A DNA stretch of 58,293 nucleotides from positions 1 to 58,293 of the forward strand of contig JBHPCZ010000006.1 of NCBI GenBank assembly GCA_042573625.1. Reading direction: 5' to 3'. Origin of the DNA: JBHPCZ01 sp042573625 (GTDB lineage Bacteria > Desulfobacterota > Desulfobacteria > Desulfobacterales > UBA11574). This document shows positions 40,283-50,504 of this stretch, piece by piece. The position numbers were made by a program, and so were the translations under genes. The notes under the pieces are model-generated. The model had not been told where the DNA came from. It made no database searches and saw nothing but the letters and a program-made list of their open reading frames with translations. Numbering within the stretch: the first letter of the stretch is position 1; every line of letters begins with the position of its first letter.

Positions 40283-40947
40283 CGCTGACAAATTATTTCA
40301 GCCGCGAAATATTTTCTTGGGGTGTTCTTTTTTTGTGGCTTATCCTGGTCCCCCCAAAAAGCGCGTTCGCCTGGGAACTTGCCAAGGAAGGCAAGGGTAT
40401 TACAGTGCACACCCGTGAAGTAGACGGTTCTAACTTCAAAGAATACAGAGCCGTAATGAAGATAAAAACATCTCTATCGAGTTTGGTCGCACTTGTCGCC
40501 GATATCTCGACATATCCCTCCTGGATACACACATGTCAGGGGGGTAAACTTCTGAAAAGAATAAGTCCTAAAGAGATCTATGCCTATACAATTAATAATG
40601 CACCCTGGCCCGTAAGCGACAGAGATGCGATTGTTCATAATACCATCATCCAGGATAATGAAAATCGAAGTGTGATCATTAAAATCATCGGAGTGCCGGA
40701 TTATATCCCACCGAAAAAGGGGCTGGTGAGGGTAAAAATGATAGAGGGCTGCTGGCGGTTCACACCCGTTGAAAACAGCCTGGTACAGGTGACCTATCAG
40801 GTGCACAATGATCCGGGCGGTAATTTGCCGTCGTGGCTGGTGAATTCAATTGTTGTTTCTCAGCCGTACAATACACTGGTGAATATGCAAAAGATGGTAT
40901 TGCTCCCAAAATACAGGGATGCAGAATACGAATTTATCAAAGAGTAA
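40258..40947 (+). CDS. START-domain lipid-binding protein, exported
   Basis: 229 aa from the ATG at 40258 (AAAAGGGG upstream). A hydrophobic signal segment lies at about 18-38 with cleavage near KSAFA. The START/SRPBCC fold follows: GKGITVHTREVDGSNFKEYR, NNAPWPVSDRDAIVHNTIIQ, GCWRFTPVENSLVQVTYQVH, DPGGNLPSWLVN. The APWPVSDRD segment is a START hallmark. Probably binds a lipid in the periplasm. It overlaps the glycosyltransferase gene, so the two are likely linked in function. Confidence 0.85.
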   Translation: MERPEIPLTLTNYFSREIFSWGVLFLWLILVPPKSAFAWELAKEGKGITVHTREVDGSNFKEYRAVMKIKTSLSSLVALVADISTYPSWIHTCQGGKLLKRISPKEIYAYTINNAPWPVSDRDAIVHNTIIQDNENRSVIIKIIGVPDYIPPKKGLVRVKMIEGCWRFTPVENSLVQVTYQVHNDPGGNLPSWLVNSIVVSQPYNTLVNMQKMVLLPKYRDAEYEFIKE

Positions 40948-41011
40948 GAATCCGGCCGACTGTTGGAATAACGGAATAGTTGTTGTGGTAAGGAGAAAGG
41001 AAGAGTGGGTG

Positions 41012-41713
41012 TTAATCACCTGCAGCTTCATCTTCAGCTTCATCCTTCAGGCGCATCGCTTCCATCAGTATCGCCTGGAGATCTCCTTCAATTTTCTTTT
41101 CTTCGACGATGCAGGAATCCTGGATAAACATGGTGGGCTGGTTCCAGGAAAGTATCTCCATCGCAACAGGCATACCAAGCTTTTCCCCGATTCTGGCATC
41201 CATTAATTCACCGTCTTTGAAAAACAGAACCCCTTTTTTGCCGGTATCTTTATTTGCCACCCGAAGTGTACACGTCCTGCCGTCCATTTCGATGAGTTGG
41301 ACGAACATCTCCATTGAAATTGAATGGAGTACGCCCCCTCCTTTCTCCGCTTCCAGAGAATCTTTGATTGTTTCAATCAAATCTTCGAGAACAACGGGTT
41401 TCTCGACATATTGAAATGCCTGTTTTACCAGCACCGCCTTTTTCCAGCCGGGTGAGGGATACCCGGTAATGATAATAACCGGTACATCCGGGTAGGTATC
41501 GGAAAGGTGGGCAATCAGCGCATATCCATCCATATTGGGCATCTGCAGATCGGTGACAACCATGGATACGGCATGTTTCTTCATGACCTCAATGGCTTCC
41601 AGCCCGTCGGTGGCCAAAAGCAGCTCAAAATACTTTTCGTACTTCTGGCATTTCTTTTTAAATAATTTGAGCAAAATACGATCATCATCCACTAAGAGTA
41701 CTTTTCTCGACAT
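41012..41713 (-). CDS. Response regulator with DUF4388-type output
   Basis: 233 aa. Receiver domain (about 1-122): VLLVDDDRILLK, VVTDLQMPNMDGYALI with the phospho-Asp, IIITGYPSP and VEKPV. The output region (about 130-225) resembles DUF4388/PATAN: SISMEMFVQLIEMDGRTCTL and KKGVLFFKDGELMDARIG. Such outputs are protein-interaction modules common in deltaproteobacteria. GAGGTG precedes the ATG. No kinase is adjacent. Confidence 0.88.
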   Translation of the reverse strand: MSRKVLLVDDDRILLKLFKKKCQKYEKYFELLLATDGLEAIEVMKKHAVSMVVTDLQMPNMDGYALIAHLSDTYPDVPVIIITGYPSPGWKKAVLVKQAFQYVEKPVVLEDLIETIKDSLEAEKGGGVLHSISMEMFVQLIEMDGRTCTLRVANKDTGKKGVLFFKDGELMDARIGEKLGMPVAMEILSWNQPTMFIQDSCIVEEKKIEGDLQAILMEAMRLKDEAEDEAAGD

Positions 41714-41926
41714 AAAATCACCTCTTTACCAATTTTGGAGAGGGTGGTTTTCCTGCAAAAATTAATATTAACTGATTTTCAAAAAAAATCAAGCCTGGTT
41801 TTTATGATGTAAAATACGCAATCAAAATACCTGTTTTGGGCTGGATGGGTTAAGCATAGGGAATTTGTGTTTAACAAGTGTGCCCTATACAGGAAACGGG
41901 CTGTATAGACAAGAATAACCAATTTA

Positions 41927-43912
41927 TCAACCCAGAAATACGGAAAGCACGTCTCTTCTTGCATTGGCATGTTGCATGGTAACCCGAATCAGATCCTCAG
42001 GCTTCAAGTCTATGCCGCTGGATAAGGGCAGATCGCATTCCAGCATATATTCGGTCAAAAGTATCTGGCAGCTGTTTCTCCGCTTGTAGAGCACAAGAGC
42101 TTCTTCCTTTTGTCCGACGCGTTTTTCAAGATATTTTAATTTCCAGTACCTGTGGCGGTTGTATTGAATCCTGGACACGCCGCTCATGGGTTGCTCAAGA
42201 AGCTGAATGGTCTTCTCGATTTCCTCTGTTGTCCGGGGGGGGTCCAAGCCGAATATTGCCCGTATCTGCCCCTGGGTTGCAAGGTCAAAATATTTTCGTA
42301 TGGGTGACGTCGCGGTAACATAGGCATCCAGGCCCAACCCTGAATGATGTTCCGGTGCGCAACTTAATGCAAATCGACTCAAGAGTCTTCGCTGCATGCA
42401 GTTCTGAAACAGGTTGCCCGCGTTCCCCTTATAGAGTCGCTCTTTTGGACCTGTCTGTGATCGATAGATTGCAGGCGCATTATGTTTCTTCAGGAACTTG
42501 GCCATTAGCCAATTGGCCATGATCATTATCTCCGAAACCAGCATCCTGCCGGGACTTTCCCGGTTTATTTTGCTTACGGTAACCTCCCCGTCTTCATCGA
42601 TCCACACGTTAATTTCCGGCAAGGTTATTTGAACAGCACCCGCATCCATCCGGGTCTGGCGAAATTTCGTTGCAATATTATGAAGAATCTTGAATTCTTT
42701 GTCTTCACTTGCAGCCAAATTGACATCATAATAGGTGAGTCGGCGCTTTACCTGGATCAGGCTCGGGAAAATGTCATAATCGACGATATCCAAGTATCGA
42801 TTCAGCTTCACCAAAATGCTGATGGCAGGGCGCAATTCCCCCGCTTTCAGACTGCAGAGATCTTCGGCCAGAGAAGAGGGTAACATGGGGATTTTCTGAT
42901 CTGGCAAATATATGGAACTGCCGCGGGCCAAGGCCTCTTGATCAATAATATCCCCTTTTTTAATATAATGTCCGACATCGACGATATGAACACCGAGGCG
43001 ATAATGGTCATTTTGCTCTTCGATGCTAATGGCATCATCATAATCGAGAGTCGATTGACCGTCTATGGTCATCAAAGGGAGCCTGGTCAGATCTTTGCGC
43101 GTGTTATCTTTTAACAGGTTCCGGGGCAAATTGACCAGCCTTGCAGCGCTTTCCAGTACGTTATGGGGAAAAGAGGTTGATATGTCGTATCGATAAAGAT
43201 CTATATTCTCGTCCTTATCAAACACACCCAGTTTATCAAGAATCGGGAAAATCTCTTCAACCCCATCCCCCCCGGCCTTTTTGAGTATTGCTTTGCCGAG
43301 AGTATAATGCGTGCTCTCTCTTCCAAAAATATAGACAGATTTCAGGATGTCTATAAACTCAGCCTTGTCAGGGGATAAAGATGGGCTGTTGTCATCTAAC
43401 ACGCTCTTCAGCCATTCTCCACCTTCTTGAATGATTCGATTTTCTCTTTCGACTTTTTTTTCCTGTGCGGTTCTGTGATCGATCTGCTCTTTCGAATTCG
43501 GGAAAAAGCGATCCGGATTAAATTTAAAATAATGCCGATTACCAAAAAAAGCCCTAACCACAGCCGACTCGTGATCAACCGTAGGGCTGTCGGGAAAGCA
43601 GAACTCGGTCATTGTGGAAAGATCTATCCATTCTTGCTCTGTATGCAACACTTCCCACAATTCCTTGATATCTATGTGGCGGCTCAATTCGATACGCCTG
43701 TTTGATATCTCTTTCAGGGCGTCAACCATTTTATCTCTACCCATTGAGAGTTCAAGGCGCATACCGGAGCGATATGACAGCCGGCTCGAAGAAAGATTGA
43801 CCTCACGATTGTTTTCGGTAAGAAGCCTGAGTCTCTGTTTCTTGACGTCAAGGACAACCGCGCAAATTATCTTCTGGCTATCAATATATTCGACAACACT
43901 TCCGATTTCCAT
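41927..43912 (-). CDS. RNB-domain exoribonuclease (RNase II/R-like)
   Basis: 661 aa. An N-terminal helical and OB-like part (about 1-270) is followed by the RNB catalytic domain (about 270-575) with TIDGQSTLDYDDAIS and VGVHI-type strand GVHIVDVGHYI, the Asp residues that bind magnesium, LPDQKIPMLPSSLAEDLCSL, and TSPIRKYFDLATQGQIRAIF. The C-terminus has a reduced S1-like end. 3'-to-5' RNA degradation. The layout matches the shorter RNB proteins of deltaproteobacteria rather than E. coli RNase R. Confidence 0.88.
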   Translation of the reverse strand: MEIGSVVEYIDSQKIICAVVLDVKKQRLRLLTENNREVNLSSSRLSYRSGMRLELSMGRDKMVDALKEISNRRIELSRHIDIKELWEVLHTEQEWIDLSTMTEFCFPDSPTVDHESAVVRAFFGNRHYFKFNPDRFFPNSKEQIDHRTAQEKKVERENRIIQEGGEWLKSVLDDNSPSLSPDKAEFIDILKSVYIFGRESTHYTLGKAILKKAGGDGVEEIFPILDKLGVFDKDENIDLYRYDISTSFPHNVLESAARLVNLPRNLLKDNTRKDLTRLPLMTIDGQSTLDYDDAISIEEQNDHYRLGVHIVDVGHYIKKGDIIDQEALARGSSIYLPDQKIPMLPSSLAEDLCSLKAGELRPAISILVKLNRYLDIVDYDIFPSLIQVKRRLTYYDVNLAASEDKEFKILHNIATKFRQTRMDAGAVQITLPEINVWIDEDGEVTVSKINRESPGRMLVSEIMIMANWLMAKFLKKHNAPAIYRSQTGPKERLYKGNAGNLFQNCMQRRLLSRFALSCAPEHHSGLGLDAYVTATSPIRKYFDLATQGQIRAIFGLDPPRTTEEIEKTIQLLEQPMSGVSRIQYNRHRYWKLKYLEKRVGQKEEALVLYKRRNSCQILLTEYMLECDLPLSSGIDLKPEDLIRVTMQHANARRDVLSVFLG

Positions 43913-43964
43913 AACCTAATTTAATAACAACCGACATGATGAAAGTCAACGCAAGGTATTAACT

Positions 43965-44107
43965 AGTTTCCATCCATAAATGGCCTTTTTGCCCAATCTC
44001 TGCGTCAATCTGCGGAATCGCTTGTGCGGCGTACAAAAGCACGCCTCCGCGCAATTCCTTGATTTCCTTGATCTTGAGCAAAAATTCTCATTTCTGGATT
44101 GGAAACT
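43965..44107. repeat. 143-bp element with 16-17 bp terminal inverted repeats
   Basis: AGTTTCCATCCATAAA at the left end and TTTCTGGATTGGAAACT at the right end are inverted copies with one mismatch and one indel. The interior is more GC-rich. It lies between the divergent ribonuclease and ABC genes. The remainder of 43913-44260 shows no further structure. Confidence 0.6.
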
Positions 44108-44260
44108 TTCATAGATCCAACATTGGAGCGTGGATGGACATTAGCTAGATTACTTTGGGTTGCCGGATTGACCATTTTATAATTCTGTTATACTTTATTT
44201 CGGCAATGAAACGCTGTCCGATTAACGGATAAGCGACCTGTTTTTTTATTAGAAGGTTAA

Positions 44261-46021
44261 ATGAAATCCGTACACCTAATAAAGCCGTATTTTATAGAAA
44301 ATCGCTATCGTATTGCTCTTGGCCTTTTCTGCCTTATTGCCGTCGACTTTCTCCAGCTCTTTATTCCTCGGGTTATAAAATGGGCGGTAGACGACCTTAC
44401 AGCGTTTCGGGTCGACGTGACACGCCTAATGGTCTACGCGCTGTATATCGTGGGCATTGCCGTAATCATCGCGCTACTCCGATATGTATGGCGACACTGT
44501 CTCATGGGATTATCAAGGCGTGTGGAAGAAGGCCTGCGCAACCAGTTTTTTACCCATATTCAGACGCTTTCCGCCTCATATTTTAATCGAATGAAGACCG
44601 GAGATCTCATGGCCCATGCGACCAACGACATCACAAATGTTCGCATGGCAACGGGCATGGGAATGGTCGCATTGACCGACGCTGTTGTACTCGGTACCGC
44701 ATCCATCGGTTTCATGGCATATATCAATGTCAGACTGACCCTTTTTGTTCTCATTCCGATGCCGTTCATCATTGTCGGCGCACGTTTTTTCAGTCGAAAG
44801 ATGCACCTCCGGTATCAGAAAGTCCAGGCTGCATTCGCCAACCTGACCGAAGTGGTACGGGAACGGTTTGCAGGGATTCGAATTATTAAAGCTTTCAACA
44901 GGGAAAAACAGGAAATCGCCAAGCTTGAAACAGTATCAAAAGAGTATATCCGTCAAAATCTTAAACTGGTAAGGATTACGGGTTCTTTCTTTCCCTTAAT
45001 GCTCTTTTTATCAAATTTGGGTCTCGCAATGGTTCTGTTTCTCGGTGGGCGTCAAACTATCACAGCAACCATTACGCCGGGTGATCTCGTAGCCTTCATA
45101 AGCTATCTCGGGCTGCTCACATGGCCGATGATGGCTATGGGCTGGGTAATAAACCTGATTCAGCGAGGCAAGGCATCGCTTGACCGGATCAACGAGATAC
45201 TGCAAACCCAGCCCGAAATTGCTGATATACCGGGTGCAAAATCGGTTCGCCAGATCCAGGGAGAGGTTGTTTTTAAAAATGTCGAATTTTCATACAACTC
45301 CGGCACTAACAAAAACGGCGACGTAACGGTTCTCAACGGAATTGATATTAAACTCGCCCCGGGAAAGGTTCTGGGTATCGTGGGACCACCTGGTGCCGGA
45401 AAAACAACCTTTTTAAGCCTCATACCCAGGCTCTTCGACGTGTCAAAAGGTTGTATCTTAATCGATGGGGTAGACATTCGCAAAATGCGAGTCCACGACC
45501 TAAGATCCCATATTTCCTATGTACCCCAAGAACCGTTTTTGTTCTCCGGTACCATCCGGAATAACATCATCCTCGGAAATACAAAAACCAGCGACCTGGA
45601 ACTGACGAGAGCAGTGGAAAAGGCATCCCTGCATGAAACGATCAAATCCTTTCCCAGCGGCTTTGATACCATTGCCGGAGAAAAGGGGGTTATTCTTTCC
45701 GGCGGGCAGAAACAGCGCATTGCCATTGCCCGCGCCCTGCTGCAGGAAGGGTCTATCCTGATCCTGGACGACCCTATCAGCCAGGTGGATATGGAAACCG
45801 GGGCTGAAATCATAAAAACCATCAGATCCATGAACGGATCCAGAACCATCATCATTGTTTCCCACCGACTGTCTGCGGTACGATTTTCCGATCACATTAT
45901 CGTACTTGACAATGGCCGGGTTGCAGAATCCGGAACCCATGAAAAATTGATGGGAAATAATGCATACTATGCGAAAACATTTCGTCTGCAGGAGATAGAA
46001 GAGGAACTTCATGCACAATGA
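44261..46021 (+). CDS. ABC exporter half-transporter A
   Basis: 586 aa: six membrane helices (about 15-320), then an ATPase domain (about 335-575) with GPPGAGKTTFL (Walker A), PQEPFLFSGTIRNNI (Q-loop), LSGGQKQRIAIARAL (signature) and ILILDDPISQVD (Walker B). The catalytic Glu after Walker B is Asp, the mark of the degenerate half in heterodimeric exporters. AGAAGG precedes the ATG. It overlaps the next half-transporter by 11 bases. Likely lipid or drug export. Confidence 0.93.
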   Translation: MKSVHLIKPYFIENRYRIALGLFCLIAVDFLQLFIPRVIKWAVDDLTAFRVDVTRLMVYALYIVGIAVIIALLRYVWRHCLMGLSRRVEEGLRNQFFTHIQTLSASYFNRMKTGDLMAHATNDITNVRMATGMGMVALTDAVVLGTASIGFMAYINVRLTLFVLIPMPFIIVGARFFSRKMHLRYQKVQAAFANLTEVVRERFAGIRIIKAFNREKQEIAKLETVSKEYIRQNLKLVRITGSFFPLMLFLSNLGLAMVLFLGGRQTITATITPGDLVAFISYLGLLTWPMMAMGWVINLIQRGKASLDRINEILQTQPEIADIPGAKSVRQIQGEVVFKNVEFSYNSGTNKNGDVTVLNGIDIKLAPGKVLGIVGPPGAGKTTFLSLIPRLFDVSKGCILIDGVDIRKMRVHDLRSHISYVPQEPFLFSGTIRNNIILGNTKTSDLELTRAVEKASLHETIKSFPSGFDTIAGEKGVILSGGQKQRIAIARALLQEGSILILDDPISQVDMETGAEIIKTIRSMNGSRTIIIVSHRLSAVRFSDHIIVLDNGRVAESGTHEKLMGNNAYYAKTFRLQEIEEELHAQ

Positions 46022-48065
46022 TTATGGATATTTCGAGGAAAAACAGCTCGGCAAGCCATATGATGTGAGGATGCTAAGGCGCCTCTTTCCTTTTGTCAGG
46101 CCTTACAAACTCCTTCTTTTGTTCTCGATACTCCTTGTGATTCTTATCACCCTGATGGACCTTTCCCTCCCCTATATCACCAAGATTGCCATCGATGAGT
46201 ACATTGTACCGAAGATGAACTCAGCCGGTACAAAAGTTCCGAATACGCATAAAGAAAAAACAAGATATTTAAGCGTTGATACAACGGATCCTGAAATTGA
46301 GGCAATCGCCCGTCAATATCCTGATCATTTCAAGAGATACGAATCTTTTGCCCTGATATCTTTTGATGACCTGGAGCTGTTGAAAAAAAGCGACCTGGTT
46401 GTACTGCGCAAGGATGATCTTTCCGGTGTCAGCTTTATTGCCGCGATTTTCCTTTTTATCACACTGGTTAACCTCGTCTTCAATTTTCTCCAGGTCATGC
46501 TGATGGAATATACAGGCCAGAAAATAATGCATGATTTCAGGATGCGGCTTTTTGAACATATTCAGAGTTTGTCCGTTGCGTTTTTTACCCGCAACCCGGT
46601 CGGTCGACTCGTAACACGGGTTACCAACGATATCCAGAATATGTATGAACTGTTCACCTCTGTTATTTCATTTGTTTTCAAAGATCTTTTTTTACTTATC
46701 GGTATAACGGTTGTTCTTCTGAAAATCGACCGGAATCTCGCACTGGTCTCTTTTACAGTGCTCCCTTTTGTCCTGTTCGCCTCAATTCGTTTTTCCGGTC
46801 ATGCCAGGGAAGCTTTCAGAGTTCTCAGGATCAAGTTAGCGGAAATCAATACCCGGTTTTCCGAAACCGTGGGTGGAATAAAGGTGATACAGATTTTCTT
46901 ACAGGAACGTGAAAATTACCGCAGTTTTGCAAAATTGAATCATGAAAATTACCTGGCAGGCATGAGGCTGATTTATGTCTTTGCGATATTTATGCCGGTC
47001 ATAGAACTTCTGGGTGCGATTGCCATTGCCGTTGTCATCTTTTATGGCGGTGGCAGCGTAATATCAGAACGCATCAGTCTGGGCGCTCTTGTTGCCTTTC
47101 TTTCTTACATGAAGATGTTTTTCAGGCCCATTAGAGACATCGCCGAAAAATACAATATTCTTCAAAATGCCATGGCATCGGCCGAGAGAATTTTTTTGAT
47201 TCTAGACAGCGACGAAAGCTTGCCGCAACCGGCCCCGATGTTAACCATCGAGTCGGAACAATGTACGTATGATTTAGAAAAGATTACAGAAATTGAATTT
47301 GAAAATGTTTCTTTTGCCTACGTATCAGATGAAACCGTGCTTAAAGGTGTCTCTTTCAGAGTGCAGGCCGGTGAAACGATCGCTGTAGTGGGACCGACAG
47401 GATCAGGCAAGACAACTTTAATCAACCTTATCACCCGGTTCTATGACCCGACATCGGGAAGCGTTCTGGTAAACGGCAAAGATATCAAAACCATAGATAC
47501 ACCGGTGCTAAGATCCAGAATGGCCCTGGTCATGCAGGACCCGTTTCTGTTTTCAGAAACCATAAGGGAAAATGTCATCGGAGGAAACCGAGATCTTACC
47601 GAAGATGAGCTGGAAAAAATTTTAAAATACTCAAATTGCAAATCTCTTGTAGATCATCTTCCAGACGGTCTTGATACCATACTCTCGGAGGGAGGGGAGT
47701 CAATTTCAAGTGGTGAACGCCAGCTTTTGTCTATCGCAAGAGCCTTTGCACGTAACCCGGATCTGATAATCCTTGATGAAGCAACCTCTTATATTGATTC
47801 GGGAACAGAGCATAAAATTCAGGAAGCCTTATCTAACCTGATGTCAAACAGAACGTCTATTGTTGTGGCCCATCGTCTTTTAACCGCCCGGAGGGCTGAA
47901 AGGATTATCGTGCTGAACAGGGGGAAAATAATCGAAACCGGTACCCACTCTGATTTGATGAAACAAAAAGGTTTCTATTTCAGGTTAAATCAGTTGCAGA
48001 ACAATCCGGATTTCTCAATCCACGGGAGCGGGGTTCGTTTGAGAAGGGTGAAGGACGAATCATAA
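46011..48065 (+). CDS. ABC exporter half-transporter B
   Basis: 684 aa. Six membrane helices with an insert of about 80 residues between helices 1 and 2 (about 60-140), as in YheH/BmrD-like subunits. ATPase domain (about 425-665): GPTGSGKTTLI, MQDPFLFSETIRENV, ISSGERQLLSIARAF and IILDEATSYID with the normal catalytic Glu. The signature is SSGE rather than SGGQ. With subunit A this gives one consensus and one degenerate ATP site. GAGGAAC precedes the ATG inside gene A. Confidence 0.93.
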   Translation: MHNDYGYFEEKQLGKPYDVRMLRRLFPFVRPYKLLLLFSILLVILITLMDLSLPYITKIAIDEYIVPKMNSAGTKVPNTHKEKTRYLSVDTTDPEIEAIARQYPDHFKRYESFALISFDDLELLKKSDLVVLRKDDLSGVSFIAAIFLFITLVNLVFNFLQVMLMEYTGQKIMHDFRMRLFEHIQSLSVAFFTRNPVGRLVTRVTNDIQNMYELFTSVISFVFKDLFLLIGITVVLLKIDRNLALVSFTVLPFVLFASIRFSGHAREAFRVLRIKLAEINTRFSETVGGIKVIQIFLQERENYRSFAKLNHENYLAGMRLIYVFAIFMPVIELLGAIAIAVVIFYGGGSVISERISLGALVAFLSYMKMFFRPIRDIAEKYNILQNAMASAERIFLILDSDESLPQPAPMLTIESEQCTYDLEKITEIEFENVSFAYVSDETVLKGVSFRVQAGETIAVVGPTGSGKTTLINLITRFYDPTSGSVLVNGKDIKTIDTPVLRSRMALVMQDPFLFSETIRENVIGGNRDLTEDELEKILKYSNCKSLVDHLPDGLDTILSEGGESISSGERQLLSIARAFARNPDLIILDEATSYIDSGTEHKIQEALSNLMSNRTSIVVAHRLLTARRAERIIVLNRGKIIETGTHSDLMKQKGFYFRLNQLQNNPDFSIHGSGVRLRRVKDES

Positions 48066-48087
48066 ATATTCTTAAATGATTGGAAGC

Positions 48088-48256
48088 GGTTTTAAAACCT
48101 CTCATTCGCTGGTTTGCCAATTTTGACAAGTTCTAAGCTCGCTCCACTAAATTGGTAAAACTCTGGCTAACGCCTTCAAACAGTTACCAATTTTGCGCTT
48201 CGCTAAGAACTTTATGGCAAAATTGTCAAAAGACTTCACGATGAGGTTTTGAAACC
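48088..48256. repeat. 169-bp element with 14-bp terminal inverted repeats
   Basis: GGTTTTAAAACCTC at the left and GAGGTTTTGAAACC at the right are inverted copies with one mismatch. Inside, TTGCCAATTTTGACAA-like and TTGGTAA/TTACCAA segments repeat in inverted order. No coding sequence. Confidence 0.55.
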
Positions 48257-48709
48257 AGTTCTAAACACATAAACAAACATACATAAATTGTTTGTTAACA
48301 CTGTGGGTTTTCCGGTTCCGCAAACGAACGACCGCTTTCTCCAAGTTCCACAAACGACCTCTCCGCAGGGGTCCGGCTACCAATCAAACCTTATTTTTTT
48401 TCTGCAAAAAAAAACAACATATTACTTGCCAAATTAAATTGCATATGATTTAAAGCTTATCTTGGTTCTTTAACAATTGGTGATTTCAAGCATTTTTGGA
48501 ATTGCACCTTATCAACTATTATCCCACCGATTTTACTAACCACTTGTTCTTCATTTATGAATATATGGCTTTAAACTCCGGGAGTACCCGGTAAAACGGA
48601 AAGGGACTTAATAACGGAAATTTTTATGGGCAAGTTGATGGAACCTTAAAATCGAATAACGAGGTTCCGTATTTATCAACTTTAATTCTGAGGAAGGAGG
48701 ATTAATTAC
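48257..48709. other. 453-bp leader region of fhs
   Basis: AT-rich with long A and T runs around 48390-48420. The ribosome site GGAAGGAGG lies shortly before the fhs ATG. No gene was found and no promoter boxes could be chosen with confidence. Confidence 0.4.
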
Positions 48710-50473
48710 ATGGCTTACAATGCAGTAGAAATGGCTGACTGGCAGATCTCCGAAGCAGCCGAAGAGAACATGCCGACCCCTGATGATTGGCAGGAACAAC
48801 TGGCTTTGGAAAAGGATGAGATCCTGCCTATGGGAAGATTGTGCAAACTGGATTTCCTTAAAATTATTAATCGTTTAAAAGACAAACCGGATGGCAAGTA
48901 CATTGAAGTGACCGCCATCACCCCCACTCCGTTAGGTGAAGGCAAGAGCACAACGTCTTGCGGCCTCATGGAAGGTATGGGCAAACGCGGCGTGAACGTC
49001 GGTGGTTGTCTGAGGCAACCTTCCGGTGGTCCGACCATGAATATTAAAGGGACCGCGGCCGGCGGCGGCAACTCATTGATCATTCCCATGACTGAATTTT
49101 CCATGGGCCTGACCGGCGACATCAACGACATCATGAACGCGCACAACCTGGCGCTGGTGGCGCTGACCGCCAGAATGCAGCACGAGCGGAACTACAATGA
49201 CGAGCAGCTTGCGCGCCTGACCCGTATGCCGAGGATTGACGTCGACCCCACCCGTGTTGAGATGGGCTGGATCATGGATTTTTGTGCTCAGGCTTTGCGA
49301 AATATCGTTATCGGTCTGGGCGGCAGGTTTGACGGCTTTGTCATGCAGTCCAAGTTCGGCATCGCGGTGAGCTCCGAGTTGATGGCAATTCTTTCCATTG
49401 TTCGCGATCTGGCCGACCTGCGCGAAAAACTGAACAACATCACCGTGGCCTTTGACAAGAGCGGCAAGCCGATAACCACCGGCGATTTGGAAGTCGGCAA
49501 TGCCATGACCGCCTGGATGCGCAACACCATCAATCCGACCCTGATGATGACAGCAGAGTATCAACCCTGTATGATTCACGCAGGACCGTTTGCCAACATT
49601 GCTGTAGGGCAGTCTTCCATCATCGCCGACCGGGTTGGTCTCAAGCTTTTTGACTACCACGTAACAGAATCCGGCTTTGGCGCTGACATCGGCTTTGAGA
49701 AATTCTGGAACGTCAAATGCCGATACAGTGGCCTGATACCCCACGTCTCCGTGCTCACCACCACCATCCGTGCGCTCAAGATGCACGGCGGCGGCCCCAA
49801 GGTTGTGGCCGGCCTGCCGTTGCCCAAAGAGTATCAGGAAGAAGGTCTGGATGTGCTGGAAAAGGGTGTTCAAAACATGGTGCATCATATCAACACCATC
49901 CGGATGTCCGGAATCAACCCGGTGGTCTGCATCAACTGCTTCCATACCGACACCAAGGATGAAATCGCCATGGTGCGCAAGTACGCCGAGGAAGCCGGCG
50001 CGCGTGCTCCGGTCTCCACCCATTGGGCCGACGGCGGCGACGGCGCCCTGGAATTTGCCGATGCGGTCATCGAAGCCTGTGAAGATGAAGGCGATTTCAA
50101 ATTCCTGTACCCCCTGGAAACGAAGCTGCGTGACCGGGTTGACCTCATCGCCAAGAACGTTTACGGCGCAGACGGCGTGGCCTGGACCCCCGCAGCCGAG
50201 GCCAAGGCCAAGATGCTCGAGGCCGATCCCAAGTACGATGACTTCACCACCATGATGGTCAAAACCCATCTGTCCCTGACTCACGATCCGGCGGTGAAAG
50301 GTACCCCCAAGGGATGGACGCTCCCGATTCAGGACGTGCTGATCTTCTCCGGGGCCAAGTTCCTCTGCCCCTGCTGCGGCGCCATCAGCCTGATGCCGGG
50401 AACCAGCTCCGACCCCGCCTACCGCAGGGTGGATGTGGATGTGGATACCGGAAAGGTAACAGGATTGTTCTAA
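48710..50473 (+). CDS. fhs: Formate-tetrahydrofolate ligase
   Basis: 587 aa; GGAAGGAGG precedes the ATG. ATP-binding loop TPTPLGEGKSTTSCGL (about 65-80), then QPSGGPTMNIKGTAAGGGNS, FSMGLTGDINDIMNAHNLALV, ESGFGADIGFEKFWNVKCR, HGGGPKVVAGLPLP and FHTDTKDEIA. Makes 10-formyl-THF from formate, THF and ATP, or runs backwards. In completely oxidising sulfate reducers it belongs to the methyl branch of the Wood-Ljungdahl pathway. Strong codon bias (mostly C/G at third positions), unlike neighbouring genes, suggests high expression. A good terminator follows. Confidence 0.97.
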   Translation: MAYNAVEMADWQISEAAEENMPTPDDWQEQLALEKDEILPMGRLCKLDFLKIINRLKDKPDGKYIEVTAITPTPLGEGKSTTSCGLMEGMGKRGVNVGGCLRQPSGGPTMNIKGTAAGGGNSLIIPMTEFSMGLTGDINDIMNAHNLALVALTARMQHERNYNDEQLARLTRMPRIDVDPTRVEMGWIMDFCAQALRNIVIGLGGRFDGFVMQSKFGIAVSSELMAILSIVRDLADLREKLNNITVAFDKSGKPITTGDLEVGNAMTAWMRNTINPTLMMTAEYQPCMIHAGPFANIAVGQSSIIADRVGLKLFDYHVTESGFGADIGFEKFWNVKCRYSGLIPHVSVLTTTIRALKMHGGGPKVVAGLPLPKEYQEEGLDVLEKGVQNMVHHINTIRMSGINPVVCINCFHTDTKDEIAMVRKYAEEAGARAPVSTHWADGGDGALEFADAVIEACEDEGDFKFLYPLETKLRDRVDLIAKNVYGADGVAWTPAAEAKAKMLEADPKYDDFTTMMVKTHLSLTHDPAVKGTPKGWTLPIQDVLIFSGAKFLCPCCGAISLMPGTSSDPAYRRVDVDVDTGKVTGLF

Positions 50474-50504
50474 ACGTAGTTCATTATTAATCCAATATAA
50501 TATA

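Noticed and set aside
44131..44147. TGGATG-N5-TAGCT before the ABC exporter as a sigma-54 site
   Set aside because: Spacing is right but both boxes are poor matches.
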